Assembly: GCA_009844885.1 (NCBI GenBank)
Contig: VYAQ01000229.1
Span: 1 to 46,740, forward strand
Reading direction: 5' to 3'
Length of the DNA: 46,740 nucleotides
Source of the DNA: Gemmatimonadota bacterium
GTDB lineage: Bacteria; Gemmatimonadota; Gemmatimonadetes; Longimicrobiales; Gaopeijiaceae
This document shows, piece after piece, positions 18,260 to 27,947 of the stretch (position 1 is its first letter; each line of letters begins with the position of its first letter). The position numbers and the translations under genes were made by a program. The notes beneath the pieces are model-generated. The model was not told the DNA's origin and did no database searches. It saw nothing but the letters and a program-made list of their open reading frames with translations.

Positions 18260-19332
18260 GCCTCTACGACCAGCGCCTGGAAGCCGACCTCGACGCGATT
18301 CGCACGCGGTTGGGAGACATCGGGGAGCAGGTCCTGCAGAACTTGCTGCACGGCGTGCAGGCGGTGCTCGACCTCGACCCTCGACTTGCCAACGAGACCC
18401 TGATCAAGGACCGCGCGGTCAATCAGGCCACGCGCGAGATCGAGCACTTGTGTCACCTCTTCGTGGCCCGGCATCTTCCCAGCGGAAGTCACCTCCGGTT
18501 CGTTTCCGGGGTGCTTCGCCTCTCGGTCGCCATGGAGCGGGTGGGCGACTACTCGGTGGCGATCTGTCGAGTGGCGCGCCAGATCGGGTCACCGCTGCCG
18601 GATACCGTCCTGCACAATATCGGGTTGATGAGCGAGCACGCGCGACGGGCGCTGAAGACCGCTCTGGACGGGTTCCTCGAAGGAGACCCGGACGCGGCGC
18701 ATGTTTCGCGGGGGTTTGCAGCGCAGACAGCGGCGGTCTACCCCTATGCCTTCGAAATCCTGAACGCGGCGGCGGACTCGGATTCCCGTCCGGCCCGCGA
18801 CCTTTTCGGCGCCTTGCTGGTCTTTCGGCTTCTGCAGCGGACCGCGGAGCAGGCGGAGAACATCTGCCAGCAGACGCTGTTCGCCGTCACCGGGGAACGG
18901 AAGCCGGAAAAGCGCTACCGCATGCTCTTCCTGGACGGCGACAACGCCATGGCCAGCAAGATGGCGGAACTGGCGTGTGTCGAGAGTTACCCGCACGCCG
19001 GCAGCATTGGCTCGGCGGGCCTTGAGGCCGCAACCGGATTTGCTCCGGCGCTGCTTGGATTCTGCCGGCGCCGTGGCATCGTTTTGACGGCTGATGACGC
19101 CCCCAGGGCCTTCGCGGATGCGCTCGACCCGTCGTGGCACTATCACGTCATCGTGGGACTCGGGGTGGATCCCGCCAACCATTGTTCTGTCCCCTACCGG
19201 ACTGCGGCTCTCCGGTGGGATCTGCAGGAGGACGCGAGCGACGGCCAACCGAATGCCGAGGAACTGTACCGGGAACTGATGCAGCGGATTCGTGGCCTGA
19301 TGACGACCCTGGGGGTTCGGGAAGACGAGTGA
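18250..19332 (+). CDS. phoU: PhoU fused to a pseudo-arsenate-reductase / LMW-phosphatase domain
   Basis: This 360-residue protein has a PhoU helical-bundle domain (about 1-215), with the metal-type motif MERVGDYSVAI (95-105) and a weaker second one, RTAEQAENI (197-205). From about 223 a second domain aligns in order with thioredoxin-coupled ArsC / low-molecular-weight tyrosine phosphatases. RMLFLDGDNAMASKMAE sits where RVLFVCTGNSxRSQMAE is expected, then SAGLEA, then a VIVGLG...NHCSVPY..ALRWDL ending. The catalytic Cys is Asp229 and the P-loop Arg is Ala235, so it should not be a phosphatase or reductase. PhoU normally restrains phosphate signalling and controls Pst; the extra domain may sense phosphate or arsenate. 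Start GTG overlaps pstS, and the stop overlaps pstC (GTGA). Confidence 0.83.
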   Translation: MRLSLYDQRLEADLDAIRTRLGDIGEQVLQNLLHGVQAVLDLDPRLANETLIKDRAVNQATREIEHLCHLFVARHLPSGSHLRFVSGVLRLSVAMERVGDYSVAICRVARQIGSPLPDTVLHNIGLMSEHARRALKTALDGFLEGDPDAAHVSRGFAAQTAAVYPYAFEILNAAADSDSRPARDLFGALLVFRLLQRTAEQAENICQQTLFAVTGERKPEKRYRMLFLDGDNAMASKMAELACVESYPHAGSIGSAGLEAATGFAPALLGFCRRRGIVLTADDAPRAFADALDPSWHYHVIVGLGVDPANHCSVPYRTAALRWDLQEDASDGQPNAEELYRELMQRIRGLMTTLGVREDE

Positions 19333-20279
19333 CGCCTCCGGACCACACCGCGACGGCGCCGACGCCGACCGCAATGGACCCGCGCCGTGCGATGGACCGC
19401 CGTGACCTGGCGTGGTACGTGGACCGGGCAGCCCAGGCGCTTGTCTTCGTGGGCGGCATCTCCGCGATCATCTTCATCCTCGGGATCTTCGTATTCGTCA
19501 CCAAGGAAGGGTTCGACTTCGTTTTCGGTTCCCTCGACGTGGGCGAGTTCTTTACGTCGATCGCGTGGCGCCCCACCTCCAACAATCCCACCTACGGCGC
19601 CTTGGCGCTCATGGTGGGCACGGCCAGCGTCACCGGCTTCGCGATGCTCTTTTCCGTCCCCCTTTCGCTGGGCGCAGCGCTCTATATCGCGGAATTCGCG
19701 ACGGGAAAGACTCGCGAGGCGCTCAAGATCCTGGTGGAAATGCTCGCCGCGATCCCCTCGGTGGTTTGGGGATTCGTGGGCATGTCGATCATGAACCCGC
19801 TGATCATCGAGACGTTCGACGTCCCGCTGGGGCTCGGCGTGCTGAATGCAGGGCTGATTCTCGGACTGATGGCCGCGCCGATCATGACGACGATTGCGGA
19901 AGACGCGCTCAAGGCCGTGCCTGACACCTACCGGGAAGCTGCGGAAGCTCTGGGCGCCACCCGGTGGGAGGTGATTCGCAAGGTGGTCATCCCGGCCTCC
20001 AGGAATGGACTTCTGGCGGCTGTGCTGCTGGGGGTGGGGCGTGGGTTCGGGGAGACCATGGCCGTGCTGATGGCTTCGGGACATGCGATCAACATTCCTA
20101 CGAGTCCGTTTGATTCGGTGCGGGCCCTTACCGCGACGATTGCCTCCGAACTCGGGGACACCGTAACCGGGGGCAATCACTGGGGCGCCCTGTTCACCCT
20201 GGGAATCCTCCTCTTCGTCGTCACCTTCGTGATCAACCTCACGGCGGACATCGTCGTCCGCGGAATCCGGAAGAAGTAG
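19329..20279 (+). CDS. pstC: Phosphate ABC transporter permease PstC
   Basis: This 316-residue inner-membrane permease is one of the two subunits of the phosphate channel. It has an N-terminal transmembrane segment (about 36-57), several more hydrophobic helices and the ATPase-coupling EAA loop YREAAEALGATRWEVIRKVV (about 201-220). The LVEMLAAIPSVVWGFVG and GRGFGETMAVLM stretches are classic PstC. A longer upstream frame exists, but the GTG at 19329 forms a GTGA overlap with the phoU stop. PstA follows after 7 bases. Confidence 0.93.
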   Translation: MTPPDHTATAPTPTAMDPRRAMDRRDLAWYVDRAAQALVFVGGISAIIFILGIFVFVTKEGFDFVFGSLDVGEFFTSIAWRPTSNNPTYGALALMVGTASVTGFAMLFSVPLSLGAALYIAEFATGKTREALKILVEMLAAIPSVVWGFVGMSIMNPLIIETFDVPLGLGVLNAGLILGLMAAPIMTTIAEDALKAVPDTYREAAEALGATRWEVIRKVVIPASRNGLLAAVLLGVGRGFGETMAVLMASGHAINIPTSPFDSVRALTATIASELGDTVTGGNHWGALFTLGILLFVVTFVINLTADIVVRGIRKK

Positions 20280-20286
20280 ACAGCCC

Positions 20287-21171
20287 GTGGAAACGCCCAT
20301 GTTCGCCGCCACGCCTCTCAATCGACGGAGCGACCGCAACCAGAGCGTCGCGAAGGCCGTGTTCGGCCTCATGACGGTGGTTCTCGTGATTCCGGTGCTG
20401 CTGATCATCGGCACTCTGGTGGTCAAGGGTGCGCCGGCCATCTCCTGGGAGTTCCTGTTCACGGCGCCCAGGAACAACATGACGGCGGGCGGGATATTCC
20501 CCGCGCTGGTCGGTACCATCTGGCTGGTTGTAGTCGCGCTCTTGGCGTCAGTGCCGGTCGGCGTGGCCGCAGCCCTCTATCTGAGCGAGTACGCGCCGGA
20601 CAACCTGCTGACGAGGGCCATCAATCTCGCCATCGTCAACCTGGCGGGAGTGCCCTCGATCGTGCACGCGCTCTTCGGATTCGGCGCCTTCGTACTCTTC
20701 TTCAACATGGGGCAGTCGATCCTTGCGGCCAGCCTTACTCTGGCCGTCATGACACTGCCCGTCGTGATTGTTGCCACCCGCGAGTCACTCCAGGCGGTGC
20801 CGCACGCGTTCAGGGAGGCGTGCTGGAACATGGGGGCGACCCGCTGGCAGACGATCCGGAAGGTGGTGCTTCCCAATTCGATCAGCGGGATTCTCACCGG
20901 TGTGATCCTCGAGGTTTCGCGGACGTCCGGAGAGACCGCGCCGATCATGTTCACGGGGGCAACCGCATTCCTGGCCTTCCTGCCCGAGAGCGTGTTCGAC
21001 CAGACGATGGCCATGTCCTACCACCTGTACTACATCGCGACCCAGGCAACCGCTGACGTGCCCGAGGAGCTTACCTACGGCGTGGCCCTGGTCCTGATCG
21101 CGATCGTGCTGATGATGAACGCGGTCTCGATTGCCTTCCGGGTCTACCTGCGGGGCCTGAAGAAGTGGTAG
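20287..21171 (+). CDS. pstA: Phosphate ABC transporter permease PstA
   Basis: This 294-residue second permease subunit pairs with PstC. It has about six membrane helices, the NLAGVPSIVHALFGFGAF motif (about 118-135), the EAA coupling loop FREACWNMGATRWQTIRKVVLP (about 175-196) and SRTSGETAPIMFTG. The start is GTG at 20287, or ATG at 20299. Its last codons overlap the start of the first ATPase gene. Confidence 0.93.
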   Translation: METPMFAATPLNRRSDRNQSVAKAVFGLMTVVLVIPVLLIIGTLVVKGAPAISWEFLFTAPRNNMTAGGIFPALVGTIWLVVVALLASVPVGVAAALYLSEYAPDNLLTRAINLAIVNLAGVPSIVHALFGFGAFVLFFNMGQSILAASLTLAVMTLPVVIVATRESLQAVPHAFREACWNMGATRWQTIRKVVLPNSISGILTGVILEVSRTSGETAPIMFTGATAFLAFLPESVFDQTMAMSYHLYYIATQATADVPEELTYGVALVLIAIVLMMNAVSIAFRVYLRGLKKW

Positions 21172-22026
21172 ACGGGTCGCCCGCGCTGGACGGGTCGGGG
21201 GCGCTGGGCGGATCGCCCGCGCTGGACGTGGCGGCGGCACCCGCGACCGTCAATGCCGGCACGGGCCCGCTCTACGGGGAGCCTCCCATCATCGAGGTGC
21301 GGGACCTGACGATTGCCTACGATGGCCAACCCGCGTTGCGGGACATTTCGCTGGACATTTTCAGGCACGAAATCTTCGGGATCATCGGTCCCGCGAACAG
21401 CGGCAAGACGTCATTCCTGCGCGCGCTCAACCGGATGGACGGCTTCAATCCGGGCATGGACGTGCGGGGAAGCATCCGTCTCAACGGGAAGGACGTCAAC
21501 GACTGGCGCAACGTTTACGCGCTGCGCAGCAGGATCGGGGTCGTGTTCCCCTTGCCGGTGGGTCTGCCGTTGACCGTGTACGACAACGTGGCCTTCTCGC
21601 CGCGGCTGCGCGGGATTCGCAAGAAGGTCGACCTGGACGAAGTGGTCGAACGGTGCCTGACCCGCGCCGCGCTGTGGGACGAGGTCAAGGACCGGCTGGA
21701 TTCGCTGGGGAGCCTGCTCTCCGGTGGCCAGCAGCAGCGCCTGACGATCGCGCGCGCGCTGTCGCAGGAACCGGAATTGCTGCTCCTGGACGAGTTTTCG
21801 ATCGCGGTCGACCCGGTGACCACCATGCGTATCGAGGATGTCCTCCGGGAGCTTCGCTCCGAACTGACGATCGTATTGGTGACGAACCTGGTGCAGCAGG
21901 CGCGCCGGCTGGCCGACCGCACTGCCTTCTTCCTGATGGGCGAAATGCTCGACATCGGGGTCACCGAGGATCTCTTCGAAGGCAAGGTCACGGACGAGCG
22001 CACGACCGGCTACATCGAGGGGCGCT

Positions 22027-22034
<8 letters not shown>
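21165..22034 (+). CDS. PstB-like ATPase 1: intact LSGGQ but no Q-loop Gln or switch His
   Basis: This 289-residue ABC ATPase is related to PstB. Walker A is GPANSGKT (75-82), the signature is a full LSGGQQQR (185-192), and Walker B with catalytic Glu is LLLLDE (205-210). Two switch residues are missing: the Q-loop reads VVFPLP (Pro129 where MVFQ has Gln), and the H-loop reads LVTNLVQQ (Asn241 where PstB has His). The D-loop is SIAVD instead of CSALD. An unusual 40-residue N-terminal extension contains SPALD repeats. The start GTG overlaps pstA, and the stop overlaps the second ATPase gene. I infer that it forms a heterodimer with that second ATPase and supplies the working signature motif. 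Confidence 0.88.
21177..21228 (+). repeat. 16-bp direct repeat in the PstB1 N-terminal extension
   Basis: The same 16 bases (TCGCCCGCGCTGGACG) occur at 21177-21192 and 21213-21228 and encode two copies of SPALD. The repeat accounts for part of an extension not normally seen in PstB, so it may be a recent local duplication. Confidence 0.8.
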
Positions 22035-22830
<796 letters not shown>

Positions 22831-22884
22831 CCGGACGGCGGCGACCGTTGACCGGACGGCCCATGGGGTTGAATTGTCGCTGTC

Positions 22885-24576
22885 ATGGACAACGTCACCG
22901 TCGTCGGATTGGGCCGCCCGGACGTGCGCGCGCTGGCCGCGGCCGGGTTGCTTGCGGTCACCGGCAGTTGCGCGCCCGAGGAGCAGCCAGCCGACCTGAT
23001 CCTCCACGGCGGCCGGATCGTCACCGTCGACGCCGGCCTTGGCGATGTGGAGGCGCTGGCCGTGCGGGCGGGGCGTGTGGAGGCTGCGGGCTCCGACGCC
23101 GATGTGCTGCGGTTGCGCAACCCCGACACGCATGTCGTCGACCTGGATGGCCGCACCGTCGTCCCCGGCCTGACGGACAACCACTTCCACGCGCTGGGGG
23201 GCGGCCCCGGGGTCGACCTGTCGCGCGCACGCACCATGGCCGAGTTGCTGGCGGCCATCGCCACCCGCGCCGCCGAGACCGAACCCGGCGAACTCGTCGT
23301 CACCAACAGCAATTGGCATGAGGGTCAGTTGGCGGAGCAGAGGCTGCCCCTGCGTGACGACCTGGACCGGGTGGCTCCCGATCACCCGGTTGTGGTGGTG
23401 CGCGGAGGTCACGAGTTCATCCTCAACTCGGCGGCCCTGTCGCGGTGGGGCATCGACGAGACGGACGAGTCGCCTCCCGGTGGGCGCATCGGGCGCTACG
23501 ACGACGGTCGTCTCAACGGGGAACTGGTGGATCGTGCCAAGGACCCTGTGACGCTGCCGCCGCGAGCCGCGGAGGACCCGGCGGCGCGCTTCCTCGAAAC
23601 ACAGGCCGTGATGAATGCCCTGGGGGTGACGGCGCTGCGGATACCGGGCGGCACGCCCGGGCAGTTCACCATGCTGCGGGGGCTGGCCGAGGATGACCGT
23701 CTTACGGTGCGGGTCGAGTTCCTGTTCCGCCTTCGCGGCACATCGGTGGACGAGGTGCGCGACGTGGTGGCGTCCTGGGGCGTGCCTCCGGGCTTCAGCG
23801 CGGGTCTCCTCTCTGTGGGAGGCGTCAAGCTGGGGGTCGACGGGGGCTTCGAGGGCGGTTGGATGCGGGAGCCCTACGAGGAGCCGTGGGGCAGGGGGGG
23901 TGCGTTCCATGGACTGCAGACCATGCCCACCGAACTCTTCCACGGCACGGTTCGGGAGCTGAACGCGCTGGGTTGGCGCGTCGCGACCCACGCGGTGGGG
24001 GACGCTGCGATCGACCTCGTTCTGGACGCGTATGAACAGGCCGACGCCGCCACCCCGTTAGCGCACCGGCGCTGGACGATCGAGCACGGCTTCATACCCG
24101 CGCCCGATCACTTCGAGCGAGTGCGCCGGCTGGGCCTCACGGTGACCGCGCAACATCACCTCTACGTGGCGGCCCCGAGCCTGGTCGACTACTGGGGCGC
24201 CTTGCGCGCGGCCCTGACGACCCCGCTGGGCCGCTATATCGAGGAGGAGATCCCGGTTTCGCTGGGGACCGATTCGCCGGTGATTCCTCACAACCCGTTT
24301 GCCGTGCTCTACCACTTCGCGACGCGCGGCACCCTTTCGGCGGGCACCATGGGTGCCGAGTACGCGGTCGGCCGCATGGCGGCGCTTCGGGCCATGACCA
24401 CGGGATACGCGTATCAGGTGTTCGCCGAATCGGAACGGGGGACCCTGGCCCCGGGGATGGCCGCCGATCTGGCGGTCCTGTCCGGCGACTACCTTGCCGT
24501 GCCCGACGCCGAGGTCCCGGGGTTGACTGCGCTGATCACCGTCGTGGGCGGGAGGATTGTGCACGACGGGCGCTGA
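22885..24576 (+). CDS. Amidohydrolase family 3 (YtcJ-like) lipoprotein
   Basis: This 563-residue metal-dependent hydrolase belongs to the amidohydrolase superfamily. It has DNHFH (His100, His102), a possible carboxylated Lys in GGVKLGVDG (Lys315), THAVGDAAID (His369), TIEHG (His401) and LGTDSP (Asp463), all in the expected order. The N-terminus has a hydrophobic stretch ending at TGSC (Cys29), so it may be a lipoprotein. The small C-terminal beta domain ends with ADLAVLSGDYL and VGGRIVHDG. Substrates in this family are amides or cyclic amides and cannot be guessed here. Its last 41 bases overlap the convergent methyltransferase gene. Confidence 0.88.
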   Translation: MDNVTVVGLGRPDVRALAAAGLLAVTGSCAPEEQPADLILHGGRIVTVDAGLGDVEALAVRAGRVEAAGSDADVLRLRNPDTHVVDLDGRTVVPGLTDNHFHALGGGPGVDLSRARTMAELLAAIATRAAETEPGELVVTNSNWHEGQLAEQRLPLRDDLDRVAPDHPVVVVRGGHEFILNSAALSRWGIDETDESPPGGRIGRYDDGRLNGELVDRAKDPVTLPPRAAEDPAARFLETQAVMNALGVTALRIPGGTPGQFTMLRGLAEDDRLTVRVEFLFRLRGTSVDEVRDVVASWGVPPGFSAGLLSVGGVKLGVDGGFEGGWMREPYEEPWGRGGAFHGLQTMPTELFHGTVRELNALGWRVATHAVGDAAIDLVLDAYEQADAATPLAHRRWTIEHGFIPAPDHFERVRRLGLTVTAQHHLYVAAPSLVDYWGALRAALTTPLGRYIEEEIPVSLGTDSPVIPHNPFAVLYHFATRGTLSAGTMGAEYAVGRMAALRAMTTGYAYQVFAESERGTLAPGMAADLAVLSGDYLAVPDAEVPGLTALITVVGGRIVHDGR

Positions 24577-25567
24577 TGGCCCGCCAGACCCGAAACTGTC
24601 CCTTGTCGACCAGGGGACGCACGTCGCGAAACGAATCCTCCAGCACTCGGGCGAGTGGAAGCCGGCGCTGTGCGACGAGCAGGATACTACCCCCCTTGGC
24701 AAGCGCTGCCGGAGCGGCTTGTGCAAGGGCCTCGACGGTGCGCAGACTCTGGGCGCTGCCCACGTGGATCGGGGGGTTCGTGACGATGAGGTCGAACGGG
24801 CCCGGGAGGTCGGAGAGGTCACTGCCCGCCCACAGGGTCGCGCCTGGAGCGTTGACCGCGGCCGCGGCCAGGGAAATGACGTCGGGCTCCAGCAGGTGGA
24901 CCTCGGTGCGGCGGCCCGCGCGTTCCAGCACCGCCGCGCCGATGGGACCCGTGCCGGCCCCGAAGTCCAGGACGCGCGACCCGGCGGGGATTGCGGGGAG
25001 GGCCTCGATGAGCAGCGCCGTTGCCGGATCGAGGCGGCCGTACGCGAAGACTCCGGGATAGAAGGTCCACGCGCGGTCGCCGGTGCCCCAATCCACGAGT
25101 GCCGACAACTTCCAGCTGTCGAGGCGGTCCGGGCGAGGCGGCGGCGCGCTCCTCACGGCGGTGAGGACGCGGCAGCGGCGCTTGATCAAGGCAGCGCGAG
25201 GCTCGCCGGTGCCGTCCGGGAAGTGGCGCGCCGCCGACCGGATCCCCTCGCTGTTCGCGCCGTACAGATGGATTTGGCCGCCGTCGTCCATCCGGGCCGC
25301 CGCAGCGTGGAGAAGCATGGCGGCCTCCAGGGACGAGCGCGGCATCCGCACCCACACCTCGCCGAAGCGGCCCGGCGGCGGCCAGGGCGTGTGGAGCTGG
25401 TTCGCAGACGGAAGCCGGTGCCAACGGGTGACCGTGTGCCGCAGGTCTTCCAGTGCATGGGCGAGGCGGGGGGAGGGGTCGCCCAGTACGAGCGCCGCGC
25501 CGTCCCTCGTCTTCGCCGCCCCGCGCGGCCGGGTCCGGGCCCACTCGGCCGCCACCTCACCGGCCAT
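24536..25567 (-). CDS. RsmC-like class I methyltransferase
   Basis: This 343-residue SAM-dependent methyltransferase has the two-domain layout of RsmC, the 16S rRNA guanine-N2 methyltransferase. A degenerate N-terminal domain (about 20-140) is followed by FYPGVFAYGRLDPAT (169-183), SAM motif I VLDFGAGTGPIG (199-210), an acidic motif II (LLEPD, 225-229) and NPPIH (264-268), where rRNA methyltransferases have NPPFH. The open frame reaches 25654, but ATG at 25567 avoids overlapping the cardiolipin synthase gene and fits the family length. The 3' end overlaps the convergent amidohydrolase gene by 41 bases. Confidence 0.8.
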   Translation of the reverse strand: MAGEVAAEWARTRPRGAAKTRDGAALVLGDPSPRLAHALEDLRHTVTRWHRLPSANQLHTPWPPPGRFGEVWVRMPRSSLEAAMLLHAAAARMDDGGQIHLYGANSEGIRSAARHFPDGTGEPRAALIKRRCRVLTAVRSAPPPRPDRLDSWKLSALVDWGTGDRAWTFYPGVFAYGRLDPATALLIEALPAIPAGSRVLDFGAGTGPIGAAVLERAGRRTEVHLLEPDVISLAAAAVNAPGATLWAGSDLSDLPGPFDLIVTNPPIHVGSAQSLRTVEALAQAAPAALAKGGSILLVAQRRLPLARVLEDSFRDVRPLVDKGQFRVWRAISARRAQSSRPRR

Positions 25568-25584
25568 TTCCCCGTGCCGAGGGC

Positions 25585-27027
25585 TCACAGCAGCGCGGAG
25601 ACCAGGCCTGCGGCGTTCTCGGCCAGTCTGAGAGGCCAGCTGCGCGCCGACCACCTCGCCGCATCGACCCGTGTGCAGTCCTCGAGGTAGCGCTTTTGAA
25701 GGAGGCGGAGCTCGGAGGCAAAATCGCTGTCGTATATGAGCGTGCTGAGCTCGAAATTGATCTCGAAGCTGCGTCGGTCCAGGTTGGCGGTGCTCACGAG
25801 TGCAAAGTCACGGTCCACGGTGATGGTCTTGGCGTGAAGCAGCCCTTTCGTGAATTCGTGCACTTCGACGCCCGCGTTGAGGAGCGTCTCGTAGAAGCTG
25901 CGGCTCGCGAGCGCGACCAGGGGCGAGTCGTTCCTGGCCGGGACCACGATGATCGTCCGGACGCCACGGATCGCCGCCGTGGTGAGTGACGCGAGTGTAC
26001 CCTCGTCCGGGACGAAATAGGGCGTTGTGAGGATGAGTTCTTCGCGGGCCATGTGAACGGCGGACTGAATCACCCGCACCAGCGCCTGGTTTTGTGAGTT
26101 GACCCCGGTGCCGACGATCTGCACGATGCGGCCATCCGGGAACTCCTCGGGCGGTTGGCCGATGAGGTGATCCAGGTTCTCCTCGGTGTCCATGAACCAG
26201 TCTTCGATGAAGAGGGCCTGCAGGTCGCGCACCACGGGCCCCTCGATTCGGAGCGTCGCGTCGATCCACGGTGCGAAGCGCGGCTTCGGGTGAAACGCCT
26301 CCTCGGCGATGTTGTGACTTCCCGTGTAGCCAACGTGACCGTCGACGACCGCGAACTTTCGATGGTTGCGCATGTCGAAGCGGATGGAAGCAATCTGCGT
26401 GATCCGAGTCGGCAGTGCCGCGACCACCTGGACGCCGGCATTCTTCAGCGTGCGGCAGAGTTCCGACTTCAGGAAGTCACTGGATCCGACGTTGTCCACC
26501 AACAGGCGGCACGCAACCCCTCGTCTACTCGCCCTGACGAGCGCGGCGGCGACCGTCCGCCCGACCTTGTCGTCCAGATAGATGTAGGACAACAGGTGGA
26601 TGTGGTCACGCGCATCGTCCATGTCGGCCACCAGCGCCTGTGTAAAACGCTCCGCCGTCGTCACCAGCTTCAGCCGGTTTCCGTTGCGCGGCAGCGTATC
26701 GCTCCCCAGCCGGGCGAGCCGGGCGATGGCCTCGCTGCCCCAGGGCACGACGGCCGTTGCGGTCGTCTCGTGCCATGCGCGCTGCAACACCGTACGGATG
26801 TTCTTCTGGATCGTGCGGTGACGGCGCTTGCGCTTGCTGCCGGTACGCACTTCGCCCACGACCAGGTACAGCACGATCCCGCCGAACGGGACCGCGATGA
26901 TCACGAGGATCCACGCGAGCGAAGAGGGTTGGCGGACGCGTGGACGCAAGAGCACGAAGACCACGAAGACCGCATGCAGCCCGATGACCCCGGCGGTAAC
27001 GAATACGGCACCTAGGGTCGAGATCAT
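25585..27027 (-). CDS. cls: Cardiolipin synthase (phospholipase D family)
   Basis: This 480-residue inner-membrane enzyme joins two phosphatidylglycerols to make cardiolipin. It has two N-terminal membrane helices (about 5-27 and 36-58, including WILVIIAVPFGGIVLYLVVGE), then two PLD HKD motifs: NHRKFAVVD (His222, Lys224, Asp229) and LHAKTITVD (His398, Lys400, Asp405). The C-terminal DRRSFEINFELSTLIYD stretch is typical of ClsA. The gene lies 17 bases before the methyltransferase gene in the same direction, so the two may be cotranscribed. Confidence 0.93.
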   Translation of the reverse strand: MISTLGAVFVTAGVIGLHAVFVVFVLLRPRVRQPSSLAWILVIIAVPFGGIVLYLVVGEVRTGSKRKRRHRTIQKNIRTVLQRAWHETTATAVVPWGSEAIARLARLGSDTLPRNGNRLKLVTTAERFTQALVADMDDARDHIHLLSYIYLDDKVGRTVAAALVRASRRGVACRLLVDNVGSSDFLKSELCRTLKNAGVQVVAALPTRITQIASIRFDMRNHRKFAVVDGHVGYTGSHNIAEEAFHPKPRFAPWIDATLRIEGPVVRDLQALFIEDWFMDTEENLDHLIGQPPEEFPDGRIVQIVGTGVNSQNQALVRVIQSAVHMAREELILTTPYFVPDEGTLASLTTAAIRGVRTIIVVPARNDSPLVALASRSFYETLLNAGVEVHEFTKGLLHAKTITVDRDFALVSTANLDRRSFEINFELSTLIYDSDFASELRLLQKRYLEDCTRVDAARWSARSWPLRLAENAAGLVSALL

Positions 27028-27039
27028 GCCGACAGACGA

Positions 27040-27651
27040 CTACCCGTCCCGAGGCGGAACAATCATGATATGGGCGCCGGGGGTGCCCGCGGACATCAGG
27101 TAGGGACCACCCTGAACGGGCGCAGCCGACAGCCCGATGGACTCCTCGGTCGCGCCGGGCACGTAGATGACCCATCGCAGCATGCCCTCGGCGGTCTGCG
27201 TCTCGCTGTCCCACGCCCCGTCGAAGATGTACTGGGCGGCGGACATGACCGGCATCGGAAGCGAGCCCGCCTCCATCTCCTCGTAGCGGATGCGGTACCG
27301 GTCCTCCCGACTCGTCCCCTCGGCGTCCAACTCGCGCCCGCGGGCGAAGTAGGGCTCCAGGGACGCGTGGTAGCAGGACGAAGAGAACCGCTCATTGGCC
27401 GGGTTGGAGGCCAGACAGATGAAGTCGTTGGATCCCTCGCGAATCTGGACGACGGACCCGTCGGTGGCGTAGCCGAGGATTCCGGCCCCTTCGGCCAGGT
27501 CATCCGGCGCGGCCGCGAGTGCCTGGGCGACCTGCTCCTCGGGATTGGCCACCTGCGGAGACGCGCAACTCCACGTAGCGGACACGGCCAGTGCGGCCAA
27601 CGCGAGCAGGCCTTGATGAATGGTCACGGCCAGGCGCTCCAGACGTTTCAT
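27040..27651 (-). CDS. Uncharacterised exported protein
   Basis: This is a protein of about 203 residues with an N-terminal signal (LLALAALAVSATWSCASPQ); Cys29 could be a lipoprotein site, though the lipobox is weak. The mature part has the segments GSNDFICLASNPANERFSSSCYH and a C-terminal TPGAHIMIVPP. I do not recognise a characterised family, although similar 'exported, unknown function' proteins are common in related bacteria. ATG at 27651 was chosen because the signal peptide starts there and AAGG lies ten bases upstream; ATG at 27669 is possible. It is 12 bases upstream of the cardiolipin synthase gene. Confidence 0.7.
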   Translation of the reverse strand: MKRLERLAVTIHQGLLALAALAVSATWSCASPQVANPEEQVAQALAAAPDDLAEGAGILGYATDGSVVQIREGSNDFICLASNPANERFSSSCYHASLEPYFARGRELDAEGTSREDRYRIRYEEMEAGSLPMPVMSAAQYIFDGAWDSETQTAEGMLRWVIYVPGATEESIGLSAAPVQGGPYLMSAGTPGAHIMIVPPRDG

Positions 27652-27947
27652 GACAGTACATCCTTCCATTGCTGACGGTTTCGGCGGGGGTGGGAGTCCC
27701 ATCCGGCGATACGGTCCCCAATCACGCAATAACGGTTTGCGGCGGGGTTCGGTTTCCGAAGATTCGACGATTGACGGCCCTGGCGCTAGGGGTGGCACGT
27801 GAGGTCTTGCGCGGCGCCGGGGCCGGCCGAGACACCCGAATCGTGACAGGGTGCGCCCCGAAGGCCACCGGCGTGCCGACTGGCGCGCAGGGGTGTTTTT
27901 CGTGCAGATTCGGTGTGTAACGCGTTGATTCCCCTACGTGACGGGAA
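27652..27947. other. Longest non-coding gap, divergent promoter region
   Basis: These 296 bases separate divergently transcribed genes and must hold both promoters. Open frames crossing it are shadows of the neighbours. I see no repeat, terminator or RNA gene here. Confidence 0.6.
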
